From Myxosarcina sp. GI1 (GTDB lineage Bacteria; Cyanobacteriota; Cyanobacteriia; Cyanobacteriales; Xenococcaceae), in the NCBI RefSeq assembly GCF_000756305.1, contig NZ_JRFE01000001.1, positions 43,506-107,505 on the forward strand: 64,000 nucleotides of DNA, read 5' to 3'. A program made the position numbers and the translations under genes. The notes beneath the pieces are model-generated. The model was not told where the DNA came from and made no database searches. It worked only from the letters and a program-made list of their open reading frames with translations. Of the stretch, positions 25,010-34,954 are shown piece after piece; the first letter of the stretch is position 1, and each line of letters begins with the position of its first letter.

Positions 25010-25789
25010 CTAATTTGTTCTGAAACGAAATCGGCTAATGCCCAAAGTGAGAACGCTTAAAAATATCAACCCCGTAATTCCAGCAATAGGATTGCGATCG
25101 ATTCCCGTAATCCACGCAGGAACGCGATCGCTGTATTCGATAAGTTCACCAACGTTGAAAATATAATATCCCCAAACTAAACCTGCATGTATACCTATAG
25201 ATATACCCAAACGATTATTACAGCGTAGTTTGGCTTTAACTAACGCTATCCCTAGAATTACTAAAGCAGGAAAAGTTACTAGAGTACGAATAATTTCATT
25301 TACAGGCTTAATAAAATGCAGTAGGGCAAATAATAAAGCATTTGCCCAAATAGCAATTTTGGTTGGATAATCTCGCCGTAATTCATCCCACAGCCAACCT
25401 CGAAATAATAATTCTTCGGCAAGAGCTATTCCTAAAGCACTAAACAAGCCTTCAAGAGTAACTTTAAATAGATTGAGACTGGGAGAGACAATATTTATCC
25501 AGCCACAAACAGCTTCTAAGAAAAACAAGCTCAGGCAAAAGCAAAAACCAATCGCCAAACCGTTAGCAAACTCTCGTAAATTAGCAGTAGTTGTTACCAA
25601 ACCATAATTGCTAAATATGCTGGTTTCTCCATAAACATATTTACCCCACAATCGCCACAAACACAGCAATTCGAGAAACATCAATCCCATAGTTAAAATC
25701 GCTGCCAGATTGGGATTATTTTTCAATGCCCAGTATATTGGAATTGCTAACGGCAGCCAAAAAATGGACAAAACACCAGTAAAAATCAA
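25010..25789 (-). CDS. CPBP-family intramembrane metalloprotease (CAAX protease/bacteriocin-processing)
   Basis: 259 residues with about seven to eight membrane helices. The metal and catalytic motifs are present: EELLFRGWLWDELR (EExxxR) and, one helix later, LLFALLHFI with the conserved histidine; a third region with GIHAGLVWGYYIF gives the final histidine. These proteases act inside the membrane on unknown substrates. The annotated start is a TTG at 25789 (next to no obvious Shine-Dalgarno); a later start is possible since the N-terminus is simply the first helix. Convergent with the TldE gene across a short A/T-rich gap holding the inverted arms CATTAAAC and GTTTAATG. Confidence 0.82.
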   Translation of the reverse strand: MIFTGVLSIFWLPLAIPIYWALKNNPNLAAILTMGLMFLELLCLWRLWGKYVYGETSIFSNYGLVTTTANLREFANGLAIGFCFCLSLFFLEAVCGWINIVSPSLNLFKVTLEGLFSALGIALAEELLFRGWLWDELRRDYPTKIAIWANALLFALLHFIKPVNEIIRTLVTFPALVILGIALVKAKLRCNNRLGISIGIHAGLVWGYYIFNVGELIEYSDRVPAWITGIDRNPIAGITGLIFLSVLTLGISRFRFRTN

Positions 25790-25895
25790 TAATCTTACTG
25801 GTGCCGATTGCTTGGCGATTTGCGCGTATTTTAATCTTTTAATAACTTAAAATTATTGGAGTATAGCGATTTACTAATATACTCTCGTTCTCATT

Positions 25896-26189
25896 TTATT
25901 CGTCAGGTTCGATAGTGCTAGTCAAACCGTGATTGCCAAGAGTCTCGCAGTAAAATTCAGCGTGTTCTAAAGCACAAGTAATTACTAATCCGATGCCATT
26001 AGTATGTGTTTCCATCATAATATTAACTGCTTGAGGCTGAGTCATTCCTGCTACTGTCTGCATTAAAGTTTGCACGACATACTCCATTGAGTTGAAATCA
26101 TCGTTATGAAGCAATACACGATAACGGGGTGCTAGTTTGCGAACTGTAGAAGTACTACTTTTTTTAATTACAGAAGTTCCAACGGACAC
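25896..26189 (-). CDS. clpS: ClpS adaptor of the Clp protease
   Basis: 97 residues. ClpS delivers N-degron substrates to ClpC/ClpP. The core matches the family: RYRVLLHNDDFNSMEYVVQT (D/N of the N-end-rule pocket), MMETHTNGIGLVITC and EHAEFYCETLGNHGLTSTIEPDE. Start is at 26189, with an AAGGAG Shine-Dalgarno on the minus strand about 7 bases before it. Downstream is the CPBP gene on the same strand after 106 bases; both may be expressed together, though nothing proves it. Confidence 0.95.
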   Translation of the reverse strand: MSVGTSVIKKSSTSTVRKLAPRYRVLLHNDDFNSMEYVVQTLMQTVAGMTQPQAVNIMMETHTNGIGLVITCALEHAEFYCETLGNHGLTSTIEPDE

Positions 26190-26443
26190 GACTTTCTCCT
26201 TTTAAATCGAGCTACGGTTAAATAACGGTCTGTTTTCAAATTAAAATTTGTGTTTCAATCTGGGATCGTTCCCACGAATGAATATTTTTTTAAGTTTACC
26301 TAATATTATAAAAAGTAATTCTGGCGATCGGAAGCTTAACGAGCGGCATATCATCTTTTTGGCGAGCGTCAAGACAATTCGAGCTAACATAGACAAAATA
26401 ACAATAAACTTAAATTTACTTAATATCATTATTTTCAGCGACA

Positions 26444-27346
26444 ATGCAAGTAACCTCTCTAGCAAAAACTAGATCTATACCAGGCAACTATTGGCAGTGG
26501 CGGGGACATTCGATATATTATGTTCGCGCTGGCGAAAAATCTCAGCCACATCCACCATTGCTCTTAGTTCACGGTTTTGGGGCTTCTACCGATCACTGGC
26601 AAAAAAATTTAGCGGGGTTGCGATCGCAATTTGAAGTTTGGGCGATTGATTTGCTTGGTTTTGGTCGTTCTGCCAAACCCGATCTGGAGTATAGCAGCAA
26701 CTTGTGGCAAGAACAACTTCACGACTTTATCAAAGAGATTATTGGCAGACCAACCGTATTGGCGGGTAATTCTTTAGGGGGATATGCCTGTCTATGTGTT
26801 GCTGCCGAATATCAGCAATCGGTAGCTGGCTTAATTTTGCTCAACAGTGCCGGACCTTTTACCGAGACTACAGTCAAAGCCCCAACACCATTTTGGCAAA
26901 AAACCGTAGGAGAAGTAACGCGATCGCTTTTATTACAGCCTTGGGCTAGCTTTTTGCTATTTCAATATCTCCGCCGTCGAGAAACTATTCGTCGTACTTT
27001 AAAACAAGTTTATCTCGATCCCAATGCTATTACCGACCGATTGGTAGAAGATATCTATCGTCCCTCCTGTGATGTCGGTGCGGCACGAGTTTTTAATTCC
27101 GTATTTAAAACTCCTCAAGGAGAAAAGATCGATCTTTTGCTGGGTAGAATGTCCTGTCCCCTACTAATGCTCTGGGGTGAGAGCGATCCTTGGATCGATG
27201 CTAGAGCTAGAGGAGCAAAATTTAGAGAATATTATCCGCAGCTTACGGAGTATTATTTAAAAGCAGGTCATTGTCCACACGATGAAATCCCCGAACAAGT
27301 CAATAAACTTATAACTAACTGGATTTTAGCTTTCGACAATGGATAA
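26444..27346 (+). CDS. Alpha/beta hydrolase
   Basis: 300 residues. The oxyanion turn is LLVHGFGASTDHW (about 41-53), the nucleophile elbow is LAGNSLGGYA (S110), the acid is in LLWGESDPWID (around 240) and the histidine is in KAGHCPHDEIPEQVN (around 278). The long region between (TPFWQKTVGEVTRSLLLQPW) forms the lid. Members of this branch in cyanobacteria are annotated loosely as hydrolase or pheophytinase-like; the substrate is not evident. Its start at 26444 divides it from the divergent clpS. Confidence 0.88.
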   Translation: MQVTSLAKTRSIPGNYWQWRGHSIYYVRAGEKSQPHPPLLLVHGFGASTDHWQKNLAGLRSQFEVWAIDLLGFGRSAKPDLEYSSNLWQEQLHDFIKEIIGRPTVLAGNSLGGYACLCVAAEYQQSVAGLILLNSAGPFTETTVKAPTPFWQKTVGEVTRSLLLQPWASFLLFQYLRRRETIRRTLKQVYLDPNAITDRLVEDIYRPSCDVGAARVFNSVFKTPQGEKIDLLLGRMSCPLLMLWGESDPWIDARARGAKFREYYPQLTEYYLKAGHCPHDEIPEQVNKLITNWILAFDNG

Positions 27347-27408
27347 TTTGATTGCTGCTTTTGTTAATATTTTGTTACAAAGTAAGTGTAGCTAGATCTT
27401 AAAACCTT

Positions 27409-28200
27409 ATGTTTGGTGGCTTTGCTGGTTTCAATAACGATAAAGGCGGTGACTGGGGAGAAAATCTTCTCAATAAGGTTGCTACCAATACCATCCGTCA
27501 CCTATTTACTCGTAGTGATTTAGTAGAGGTTGAAGTTCGTTGTCAGCCCTCTAGTAAGTTGCTACAAGGTACGATAGATAGTTTTAAAATGAACGGTCGT
27601 GGATTGGTAATACGCAAACAATTTCGTACAGAAGAAATGTCTTTTGAAACTGATACGGTCGCTATAGATTTTGGTTCGGTAGTAAAAGGAAATCTTTCTC
27701 TCAAACAACCTACTCAGGCTGTTGCTCAAGTCAAACTTACCCAAGCAGATATTAATAAATCTTTTGAAGCCGAGTTGGTTAGAAAACGTCTAGAAAATCT
27801 GACTATTGAAGATTTGACCAAAATATCTGGTGGCAAACCAGTTTCCTTTACCGATGTAGATTTACAATTGCTCCCTGATAATAGAATTAAGTTACTGGCA
27901 AAAGCTAGCTGGGGCGATCGCAGCATCCCCGTGAGTCTCAACTGTAGTTTGGGAATTGCCAAACGCCGACGCATCGTGTTTGATAACGCTTTATTCGAGC
28001 CAAAAGATGTACCAGAAGATCTGCGAGACACTTCAAAAGAATTAACTATTGCTTTAGGTAAAATTCTTAACAAAATGGTAGATTTAGACCGTTTTAACCT
28101 CGACGGGGTTAAACTACGCTTAAATAGGCTAGAAACCGCAGGTAAGATGTTGCTGTTTAGCGGATACGCTCAAATCGAACGGGTACCTCAAACTGGATAA
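27409..28200 (+). CDS. DUF2993 (LmeA-like lipid-binding) protein
   Basis: 263 residues. The sequence FSTRSDLVEVEVRCQPSSK-type opening (here LFTRSDLVEVEVRCQPS), and repeated beta-strand pattern such as VDLQLLPDNRIKLLAKASW and GVKLRLNRLETAGKMLLFSGYAQIERVP, mark the DUF2993 family, a tubular lipid-binding (TULIP-like) fold common in cyanobacteria and actinobacteria. No clear signal peptide. It follows the hydrolase after 62 bases on the same strand, perhaps co-transcribed. Lipid handling in the envelope is inferred from family. Confidence 0.78.
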   Translation: MFGGFAGFNNDKGGDWGENLLNKVATNTIRHLFTRSDLVEVEVRCQPSSKLLQGTIDSFKMNGRGLVIRKQFRTEEMSFETDTVAIDFGSVVKGNLSLKQPTQAVAQVKLTQADINKSFEAELVRKRLENLTIEDLTKISGGKPVSFTDVDLQLLPDNRIKLLAKASWGDRSIPVSLNCSLGIAKRRRIVFDNALFEPKDVPEDLRDTSKELTIALGKILNKMVDLDRFNLDGVKLRLNRLETAGKMLLFSGYAQIERVPQTG

Positions 28201-29143
28201 TAGTTTTCTTGATTTGCTTTAGAGAAAACTTGACTGGTTACAGCGATTATCGGTTGCATAAAATACATTTCGTTCATCATTAGAGCCAAACATAGACTTT
28301 TTATTTTTAAATCTAGGTAGTACCTGTCTGTTGTCTATTGCCTAAATCTTCTTCTGTATTTTTCTTCGCCTTCAAGTTTTATTTTGTAGTCATTTCAATT
28401 AATTTTTCAATTAATTTTTTTCAACACAAACTAGAGCTTTGTGCTATTTGCTAATTATATTAGTCTTCTCGCACGAATCTAAAAATAGTAGGATGAGAAT
28501 GAAGACAGTCGCAACGAAGAAGTCAGAATTGTGGATTTTGTCTCTCTATCTTTTATATTTAAAAAAATATTTATGCAAAAAGTCTATTTAAGTTTGAGAG
28601 CAGCTCGCAGTTAAAAGTTTATTTATCGCTTGCTACTTTTTGCTTACTTTAATACTCATCGATTTAAGCTAATTTTATATATTTTTATAAATGAATATAA
28701 GCTTTAAAAGCAAACTACGAAAATGTACGTATTACAAAAAATACTATCATTAGATTTACATAAAAATAAGTAAATAATATTGCTTATTTAAAAAATTGTC
28801 AGTAAAAATTACTAAATAAATATGTATGACGCAAATTCAGGCATGTACAAACGCTATATACCTTATTTATTGCCATTTATTGCCGCTCGTTTTTTTGGCA
28901 TAGTTTGTTTTTTCAAATAAAATGGATTTAAAGAAACAAAATAAACCTGATTTCGTCTCGATCTATGCCTCGGATAAAATTAAAAAATATAGACATTTAT
29001 AACTATTGTCATTAATCTACAATATGGCGATTTAAATCACAGATTTATTGTGGTTTTTAAACCCTACTAATCTAATACTTTAGTTTGAAGTTAGCCATAT
29101 CAATTAATAAATCAAAAATCAACCTTGGAGCTACAGTAATTTT
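28201..29143. other. 943-base intergenic region, no gene recognised
   Basis: A/T-rich, with stretches of poly-T and poly-A. A 32-codon frame at 28822-28920 ends in hydrophobic residues but has no Shine-Dalgarno. I see no hairpin with a T-tract and no known RNA. It should carry the promoter of the following protease, which has a long upstream region relative to its neighbours. Confidence 0.35.
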
Positions 29144-30358
29144 ATGACATTTGATATTAAATTTGATTATCGTTTTGACGATTTAGGTTTTTTTACTCCT
29201 AACAGGAAAGCCGTACTAGAAGCAGCAGCAGCGGTATGGAGTACTTATATTAAAGACGAATTTGCCAATGTAACAATTGAAGATGCCATTCAAGTACCAA
29301 TAGCTTCCATTACCGAAGAAGCTGGAAATAACTTTAATATTGAAACACCTAATAAAACTGCCATTATTGACGAACCGATTGACGATTTGCTGATCTTTGC
29401 CTACTCACTAGATTTACCCGATGGAGTATCCACTCTGGCTAATGCGGGACCTTTTGGCAGTTACGAAATTGATAGCGATTTAGATGAACGTTACAATGGC
29501 GATGATTTTCAACCCTGGCTAGGTACGGTTTTTTTCAACCATAATGCCGATTTTTATTTTGATTCCAATCCTGTAACTGATGACGTGCCTGCCGATAAAA
29601 ATGATTTTTTTAGCGTCGCCATTCATGAAATCGGGCATGTTTTAGGTATTGGTGCGGCTCCCGTGTTCGATCGTTTGACTAATACGATCAGAAAAGTATT
29701 TACAGGTGAGTATAGTAAAGCTCTTAATGATGGTAAAGCCGTTCCCCTAGACGAAGATTTAAGTCATGTAGACGACAATCATGGAGTACAAAATGTAGAT
29801 GCTTTGCTAGAGCCTTCATTAACCAAAGGAGAAAGAGCTTTACCTAGCGATATCGATCTAGCTCTAATAAAAGATGTTGGCTATGAAACAAATACGGTAA
29901 TTCATCGTTTTTTCCGTTCGGATATTGGAGCGCATTTTTATACGGCATCGGAATTGGAAAGAAGTTACATTCAAAATAATTTACCACAATACGCCTATGA
30001 AGGGTCTTCTTATATTGCACCAGCAGGAGCTAAAGATGACATTGATGCTTTAACAGGTGCCAAACCCGTATATCGCTTTTTCAATTATTCTACGGGAGTT
30101 CATCTCTATACTATGGCTGAAAAAGAAAAAAAATATATTATTGATAATCTTTCTAACTATAGTTTTGAAGATGTTGCCTATTATGCCTACGAAGCAAAAG
30201 AGACAGGAACGGTTCCTTTATTTCGTCTGTACAATACTCTGGCGGACGTTCACTTTTTCACTCCTTCGGCAGCAGAGAAAGACTATGTAGTCGAAAATTT
30301 ACCCTGGTATCGACTTGAAGGGGAAAGTGGAATTAGTTTTTATGTCGAACCAATTTAA
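29144..30358 (+). CDS. Matrixin-like metalloprotease with C-terminal DUF5648 repeats
   Basis: 404 residues. The zinc site is HEIGHVLGIG (H161, E162, H165). The residue that is normally the third ligand of the HExxHxxGxxH motif is alanine; H208 or H213 in SHVDDNHGVQNVDALLEPS may replace it, as in leishmanolysin-type enzymes with distant third ligands (inference). After the catalytic part, residues ~248-403 hold three DUF5648-type repeats, each with RFF/RLYN...HFYT or HFFT and a Y/W-rich strand. No N-terminal signal peptide is visible; if secreted it would need a non-classical route. Likely acts on extracellular protein or matrix. Confidence 0.75.
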   Translation: MTFDIKFDYRFDDLGFFTPNRKAVLEAAAAVWSTYIKDEFANVTIEDAIQVPIASITEEAGNNFNIETPNKTAIIDEPIDDLLIFAYSLDLPDGVSTLANAGPFGSYEIDSDLDERYNGDDFQPWLGTVFFNHNADFYFDSNPVTDDVPADKNDFFSVAIHEIGHVLGIGAAPVFDRLTNTIRKVFTGEYSKALNDGKAVPLDEDLSHVDDNHGVQNVDALLEPSLTKGERALPSDIDLALIKDVGYETNTVIHRFFRSDIGAHFYTASELERSYIQNNLPQYAYEGSSYIAPAGAKDDIDALTGAKPVYRFFNYSTGVHLYTMAEKEKKYIIDNLSNYSFEDVAYYAYEAKETGTVPLFRLYNTLADVHFFTPSAAEKDYVVENLPWYRLEGESGISFYVEPI

Positions 30359-30459
30359 ATCACCGAAAGATTTGTAGCGATCGCTTTATCATAGCGAAAT
30401 TAGCGATCGCTAAATCTTATGAGACATCAAACTATTAACTATTCACTCCTAGCGGTATT

Positions 30460-31185
30460 TTACTGAAAACAACTAATTTGCTCGAATTTGAGACTATTTT
30501 TCGGCGGCACTGGCAAACCAAGACGAGTGTGAAAATCTTGCTGCACTTTGTAAGTCAGGCGAGGAGATACCTGACGCACTATTTGCGCTATTAAGCGATC
30601 GCCTGTAGATTGAACTAAAGATGGTGAAAATTTATTAATAAATTTAGGAAACCTGACATTTACAGCTAGATTCAAAGACCAAAAAACTTTGGTGTTCGAT
30701 CGAGGAAGTGCAATTCGCTTTTTTAGAAAACTGGCTTTTAAGCGCACGTCCTGTTGGGGATCGCTAGCTTCCAACTTCATAGAAGCTTGATAATTAACGT
30801 CATAGTTAAGAGTATTGCCATCTGGAATCGGAATCGTACGCATTTGGTAAACTCTATCTACTGGTGGTTCTAAAACTACTGCAATCTTTGGTTCTACCTG
30901 AAAACCTAAAGAACCAAAACGTCCTATAACTAAAATATAGCCATTATTACCCAACGGCTCTACTTTCATTGGTCGAGCGCAGCGACAAAACCAACCTTCA
31001 TGAGCATCTAAATAATCAGCTACAGTATCGATATCGCTATACATATCCATACAGCCTACAAAACTAGCTCGAAATAGAAACGAACGGAGGCTAGAGGTTT
31101 TGTCGTCATCGGTTAACAAAGATATATCTTGACTGTTGTTTTCCAATACTTCATCTTGTTGTCTATTTACAAGGTCGGACTGCAT
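30460..31185 (-). CDS. DUF1997-family protein
   Basis: 241 residues. Core features: LDAHEGWFCRCARPMKVEPLGNNGYILVIGRFG (about 68-100), FEVEPKIAVVLEPP-like strand and ends with RLIAQIVRQVSPRLTYKVQQDFHTRLGLP. This is a domain widespread in cyanobacteria and plant plastids whose biochemical function is unknown. The N-terminal ~45 residues are polar and disordered-looking. It is divergent to the NAD(P)-binding gene, with ~110 bases between starts. Confidence 0.72.
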   Translation of the reverse strand: MQSDLVNRQQDEVLENNSQDISLLTDDDKTSSLRSFLFRASFVGCMDMYSDIDTVADYLDAHEGWFCRCARPMKVEPLGNNGYILVIGRFGSLGFQVEPKIAVVLEPPVDRVYQMRTIPIPDGNTLNYDVNYQASMKLEASDPQQDVRLKASFLKKRIALPRSNTKVFWSLNLAVNVRFPKFINKFSPSLVQSTGDRLIAQIVRQVSPRLTYKVQQDFHTRLGLPVPPKNSLKFEQISCFQ

Positions 31186-31297
31186 AGTATGTTTAGTTTA
31201 GTTATTCGTAATTCTTTGTACTGCTAAATTTTCTACAATAAAAGAGTTAACTATAAGCTAAACACTTTTTAAAAAAAATTAGTGTGATTTGGATTTT

Positions 31298-31960
31298 ATG
31301 CGAGCATTAGTTGTGGGAGCTACGGGACAGACGGGACGGCACATTGTCAGAGAATTGGTGAAGAAAGACATTGCAGTACGTGCTTTAGTTAGAAATTTAG
31401 AAAAAGCTAAGGAGATACTGCCTTCAGAAGCTGAGTTAGTAGTAGGAGATGTACTTAAGCCAGAAACAATTGACAAAGCTCTTGACGATTGTAACGTTTT
31501 ACTCTGTGCTACAGGAGCTAGCCCAAGCCTCGATCCTACAGGTCCCTATCAAATTGATTACCAGGGAACGAAAAATCTTATAGATGTTGCCAAAGCCAAT
31601 AATATAGAACAGTTCGTAATTGTTTCTTCTCTATGCGCTTCCAGGTTTTTCCATCCTCTTAATTTATTCTGGCTGGTTTTATATTGGAAAAAACAGGCTG
31701 AAGAATATTTACAAAGTAGTGGCTTGAACTATACTATTGTGCGTCCAGGCGGACTAAAAAATGAGGACAACTCCGATAATATTGTGATGTCGGGTGCGGA
31801 TACTTTATTTGATGGTAGTATTCCTCGTCCTAAAGTTGCTAAAGTCTGCGTAGAGGCTTTAAATAGACCCGCTGCACGATCGAAGATTATAGAAATTATC
31901 GCTAAACCAGAAGCCGAATCTAAATCTTGGGAACAATTGTTTGCTAGCGTAGCTTCATAA
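31298..31960 (+). CDS. NAD(P)-binding atypical short-chain dehydrogenase
   Basis: 220 residues from ATG 31298; a TTG three codons upstream is also in frame. The Rossmann turn is RALVVGATGQTGRHIVREL, an atypical SDR glycine motif, and the middle has YQGTKNLIDVAKANNIEQFVIVSSL. The classical YxxxK active site is replaced by the NmrA/SDRa5-type pattern. Related cyanobacterial and plastid proteins (Ycf39, Tic62-like) serve in photosystem or redox-complex assembly; which applies here is not clear. No operon partner. Confidence 0.8.
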   Translation: MRALVVGATGQTGRHIVRELVKKDIAVRALVRNLEKAKEILPSEAELVVGDVLKPETIDKALDDCNVLLCATGASPSLDPTGPYQIDYQGTKNLIDVAKANNIEQFVIVSSLCASRFFHPLNLFWLVLYWKKQAEEYLQSSGLNYTIVRPGGLKNEDNSDNIVMSGADTLFDGSIPRPKVAKVCVEALNRPAARSKIIEIIAKPEAESKSWEQLFASVAS

Positions 31961-32057
31961 CATTTCACAGATGAAATGCAAACACACGGCGGTATTCATC
32001 TAAGTTAGAGACAATAAAATCTATTTAATTGAATGAAAACCGCTGCAATAATTGACA

Positions 32058-34778
32058 TCAAACAGATTTTTTATTATTGCTGCTTCTAAACTGTTTGACT
32101 ATTTGCCCGATAATCAAGGGAATTAAGCTACTACCGATAACTAATAACCATCCCTCTAAACCAGGATAAACGGTTTGCAACACATCAGACAGACCTGGTA
32201 AATAAACGGCTAGTAATAATAAACCCGTACAGATTACTATTGCACCCCAAATATAAGGATTGGTAGTTACTTCATTGCGAAACAAACCCGTACCAGAGTC
32301 GCGCATATTAAAAACGTGCCACAGTCTTCCAAATGCCAAGGTTAAAAAAGATATAGTAATTGCTCTTTCCTGCTCTACTTGTAGATACAATAGGGCGAGC
32401 GCCAAAGCTCCGAGTGTAGGTATGGCAATTAGCAGCCCGTAAAGTGCGATCGCCAGCCAGTGACCCCTGGTTAAAATCGGCTCTTTTGAGTCGCGAGGAG
32501 GAGGCTGCATTAGGGTAGGATTGCCAGCACCAACTCCTAGAGCTAGAGCGGGAAAGACATCATTTACAGCATTGATAAACAAAATTTGTAAAGGTAACAA
32601 AGGTAGGGGTGCATTTGTAAGAGATGCTGCAGCCACTGCCATGATTTCTCCCATGTTCCCAGAAAGCAAATAAAGGGTAAATTTACGAATATTGTTAAAA
32701 ATCGATCGCCCTTGTTCGACAGCGGCAATAATCGTGCTGAAAGCATCGTCTTGCAGCACCATATCGGCTGCTTCGCGGGCTACTTGAGTACCGCGTTTGC
32801 CCATAGCTACGCCAATATCGGCTTTTTTTAAGGCAGGGGCATCGTTAACGCCGTCGCCCGTCATCGCTACTACAGAGCCAGCTTCTTGATGCAGAGCAAT
32901 TAGATTGAGTTTTTGTTCGGGGCTGACGCGAGCAAAAATCGGTACTTGTCTTAGCCGTTCGTGTTCTTGTTGTGATAAATCTTCGGGGCTTTTTAAAGCT
33001 TTTCCCTGTTCGGCTTCGGCTTCCGATTCGGTAGTCAGACCGACTGCCAAACCAATATTACGCGCTGTTACTGGCTGGTCGCCTGTAACCATAATCGCCC
33101 TGATACCAGCATCGTGACAGGCTTTGAGGGCTTGTTTGACATCTTGTCGAGGTGGATCTAATAATCCGACTACGCCAAGTAGAGTTAGATCTTCGTAGGG
33201 TTCGACTTCTCTATTGGCAACGGTCTTTTGTGCGAGAGCTAAAATTCTCAAGCCATCTCTTGCCAGGCGATCGCATTTTTCCTGCCATGCTTCATATTTT
33301 TGGCGATCGATTTCTTTAGTTCCCTCATCAGTTAAATAATAAGAACAAACTGGTAAAATAGATTCTGGCGCACCTTTGACCGCAACGCGATATTGTCCTT
33401 CTGCTTCATGATATGTCGCCATCATTTTAGTTTCGGCATCGAAAGCTTCTTCGTTGACTTCTGGCTGTCCCTCGACTAATTCGTTACGCCAAAAATTGCC
33501 TTTTGCTCCTGCAACCAATAGAGCGATTTCCATTGGATCGCCAGTTATCTTACTTTCTTCATTGGTTGATTCTTGTGGTAAAGAAGCATTATTACACAAC
33601 ACGCCTACCTCTAAAATTGCCTGTAGGACTTGGCGATCGCCTGGATTGAGGTGGTTTTCTCCTTCAATAAATTCTCCTTCAACTTCCAAGCCTTTTCCCG
33701 TAACTTCAATCTCTCCTTCGTCCACAGCTATCTGAGCTACCGTCATGCGGTTTTCAGTCAGAGTTCCTGTCTTATCGGTACAGATAATACTGGTAGCTCC
33801 CAGAGTTTCTACCGCCGACAGACGCTCGATTAAAGCATTGCGTTTTGCCATGCGCCAAATTCCCCGCGCCAGGGCAACCGTCGCCACGATAGGCAATCCT
33901 TCGGGTACTGCCGCTACCGATAGAGCAATGGCAATTTCCACCATCACTCGTAGTTCTCTGCCGCTGATAATTCCCGTTACAGCTACCAAAACCGCAATAG
34001 CGATCGTCACCCAGATTAACCTGCGTCCCAAGCTATCGAGTCTTTTTTCTAAGGGCGTAACTTCTTCTTCTGCTTCTGCCGTCAGTGAAGAAATATGACC
34101 CAACTCCGTATCCATTCCCGTTGCTACTACAACTCCCTCACCAGAACCTCTAGTAATTGCCGTACCTTTAAACAGCATATTTTTGCGCTCGGCTAGAGGT
34201 AAATCTGCCTCTAATTTTTCTGTAGTTTTGCTTACGGGAACTGACTCTCCAGTCAAAGCCGACTCATCGGCTTGCAGTTTGGAAGCTTCAATAATACGTA
34301 AATCTGCTGCTACCAAATCGCCACTATCTAAGACTACAATATCTCCAGGTACCAGTTCTTCGGCGTTAATCTCTGTTACTTGACCTTCGCGACGGACTAA
34401 GGTTTTAGTCTGACTGAGTTGCTGCAAAGACTCCATCGATCGCACTGCTTTGATTTCGGTAAAAAAGCCGATCGCAGCATTGAGTAAAATGGCAATTAAA
34501 ATTGCGATTCCTTCAATCCATTCTTGAAAAGCAAAGGAAAGAACTGCCGCTACTGCTAAGAGAGCAATAATTGGACTTTTAAACTGAGCGATGAGGATCT
34601 GCCAAGAACTGCGGCGTTGGAATTGCTGTAGTCGATTGGAGCCATACTTTTCTCTTCTTGGCTCTATTTCTGAATTATTTAATCCTCTTTCTGTTTCTAC
34701 TGAGAGATTTTGTAAAATTTCGGTCGCGCTAAGGGAGCTTACTCGTTCTAAGTCTGGTAAGTCTTTGGCTGTGGTCAT
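32058..34778 (-). CDS. P-type Ca2+-type cation ATPase
   Basis: 906 residues. All key P-type motifs are present: TGES in the actuator domain (ALTGESVPV, ~175-183), the phosphorylation site CTDKTGTLTENR (D335), GDGVNDAPALKKADIGVAMG in the P-domain, and membrane motifs VAAVPEGLP (M4) and LFINAVNDVFPALALG (M6). PEGLP plus N-A-V-N-D-x-x-P is the type IIA/IIB calcium pattern (PacL-like). Ten membrane helices. It pumps Ca2+ (or Mn2+) out of the cytosol. Single gene; convergent with the SDR gene. Metal specificity inferred only from the motifs. Confidence 0.93.
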   Translation of the reverse strand: MTTAKDLPDLERVSSLSATEILQNLSVETERGLNNSEIEPRREKYGSNRLQQFQRRSSWQILIAQFKSPIIALLAVAAVLSFAFQEWIEGIAILIAILLNAAIGFFTEIKAVRSMESLQQLSQTKTLVRREGQVTEINAEELVPGDIVVLDSGDLVAADLRIIEASKLQADESALTGESVPVSKTTEKLEADLPLAERKNMLFKGTAITRGSGEGVVVATGMDTELGHISSLTAEAEEEVTPLEKRLDSLGRRLIWVTIAIAVLVAVTGIISGRELRVMVEIAIALSVAAVPEGLPIVATVALARGIWRMAKRNALIERLSAVETLGATSIICTDKTGTLTENRMTVAQIAVDEGEIEVTGKGLEVEGEFIEGENHLNPGDRQVLQAILEVGVLCNNASLPQESTNEESKITGDPMEIALLVAGAKGNFWRNELVEGQPEVNEEAFDAETKMMATYHEAEGQYRVAVKGAPESILPVCSYYLTDEGTKEIDRQKYEAWQEKCDRLARDGLRILALAQKTVANREVEPYEDLTLLGVVGLLDPPRQDVKQALKACHDAGIRAIMVTGDQPVTARNIGLAVGLTTESEAEAEQGKALKSPEDLSQQEHERLRQVPIFARVSPEQKLNLIALHQEAGSVVAMTGDGVNDAPALKKADIGVAMGKRGTQVAREAADMVLQDDAFSTIIAAVEQGRSIFNNIRKFTLYLLSGNMGEIMAVAAASLTNAPLPLLPLQILFINAVNDVFPALALGVGAGNPTLMQPPPRDSKEPILTRGHWLAIALYGLLIAIPTLGALALALLYLQVEQERAITISFLTLAFGRLWHVFNMRDSGTGLFRNEVTTNPYIWGAIVICTGLLLLAVYLPGLSDVLQTVYPGLEGWLLVIGSSLIPLIIGQIVKQFRSSNNKKSV

Positions 34779-34954
34779 ACTTTATATACAGTTGTTGGGC
34801 AAAGCGAGCATTTATAAACTAGTTGGAGACAACTATCAAGCTCGATTTCTTATTAATTTATAAATTGTCAGGCTAATAAATGTTTGTACGGTCTTTTATT
34901 GTTGACTCAATTGTTACCATAATTAGTCTTTCACCAGAAATATTGGTTCGAGCT

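Noticed and set aside
28822..28920. 32-codon plus-strand open frame ending in hydrophobic residues
   Set aside because: No ribosome site, very short and in A/T-rich DNA; nothing supports it.
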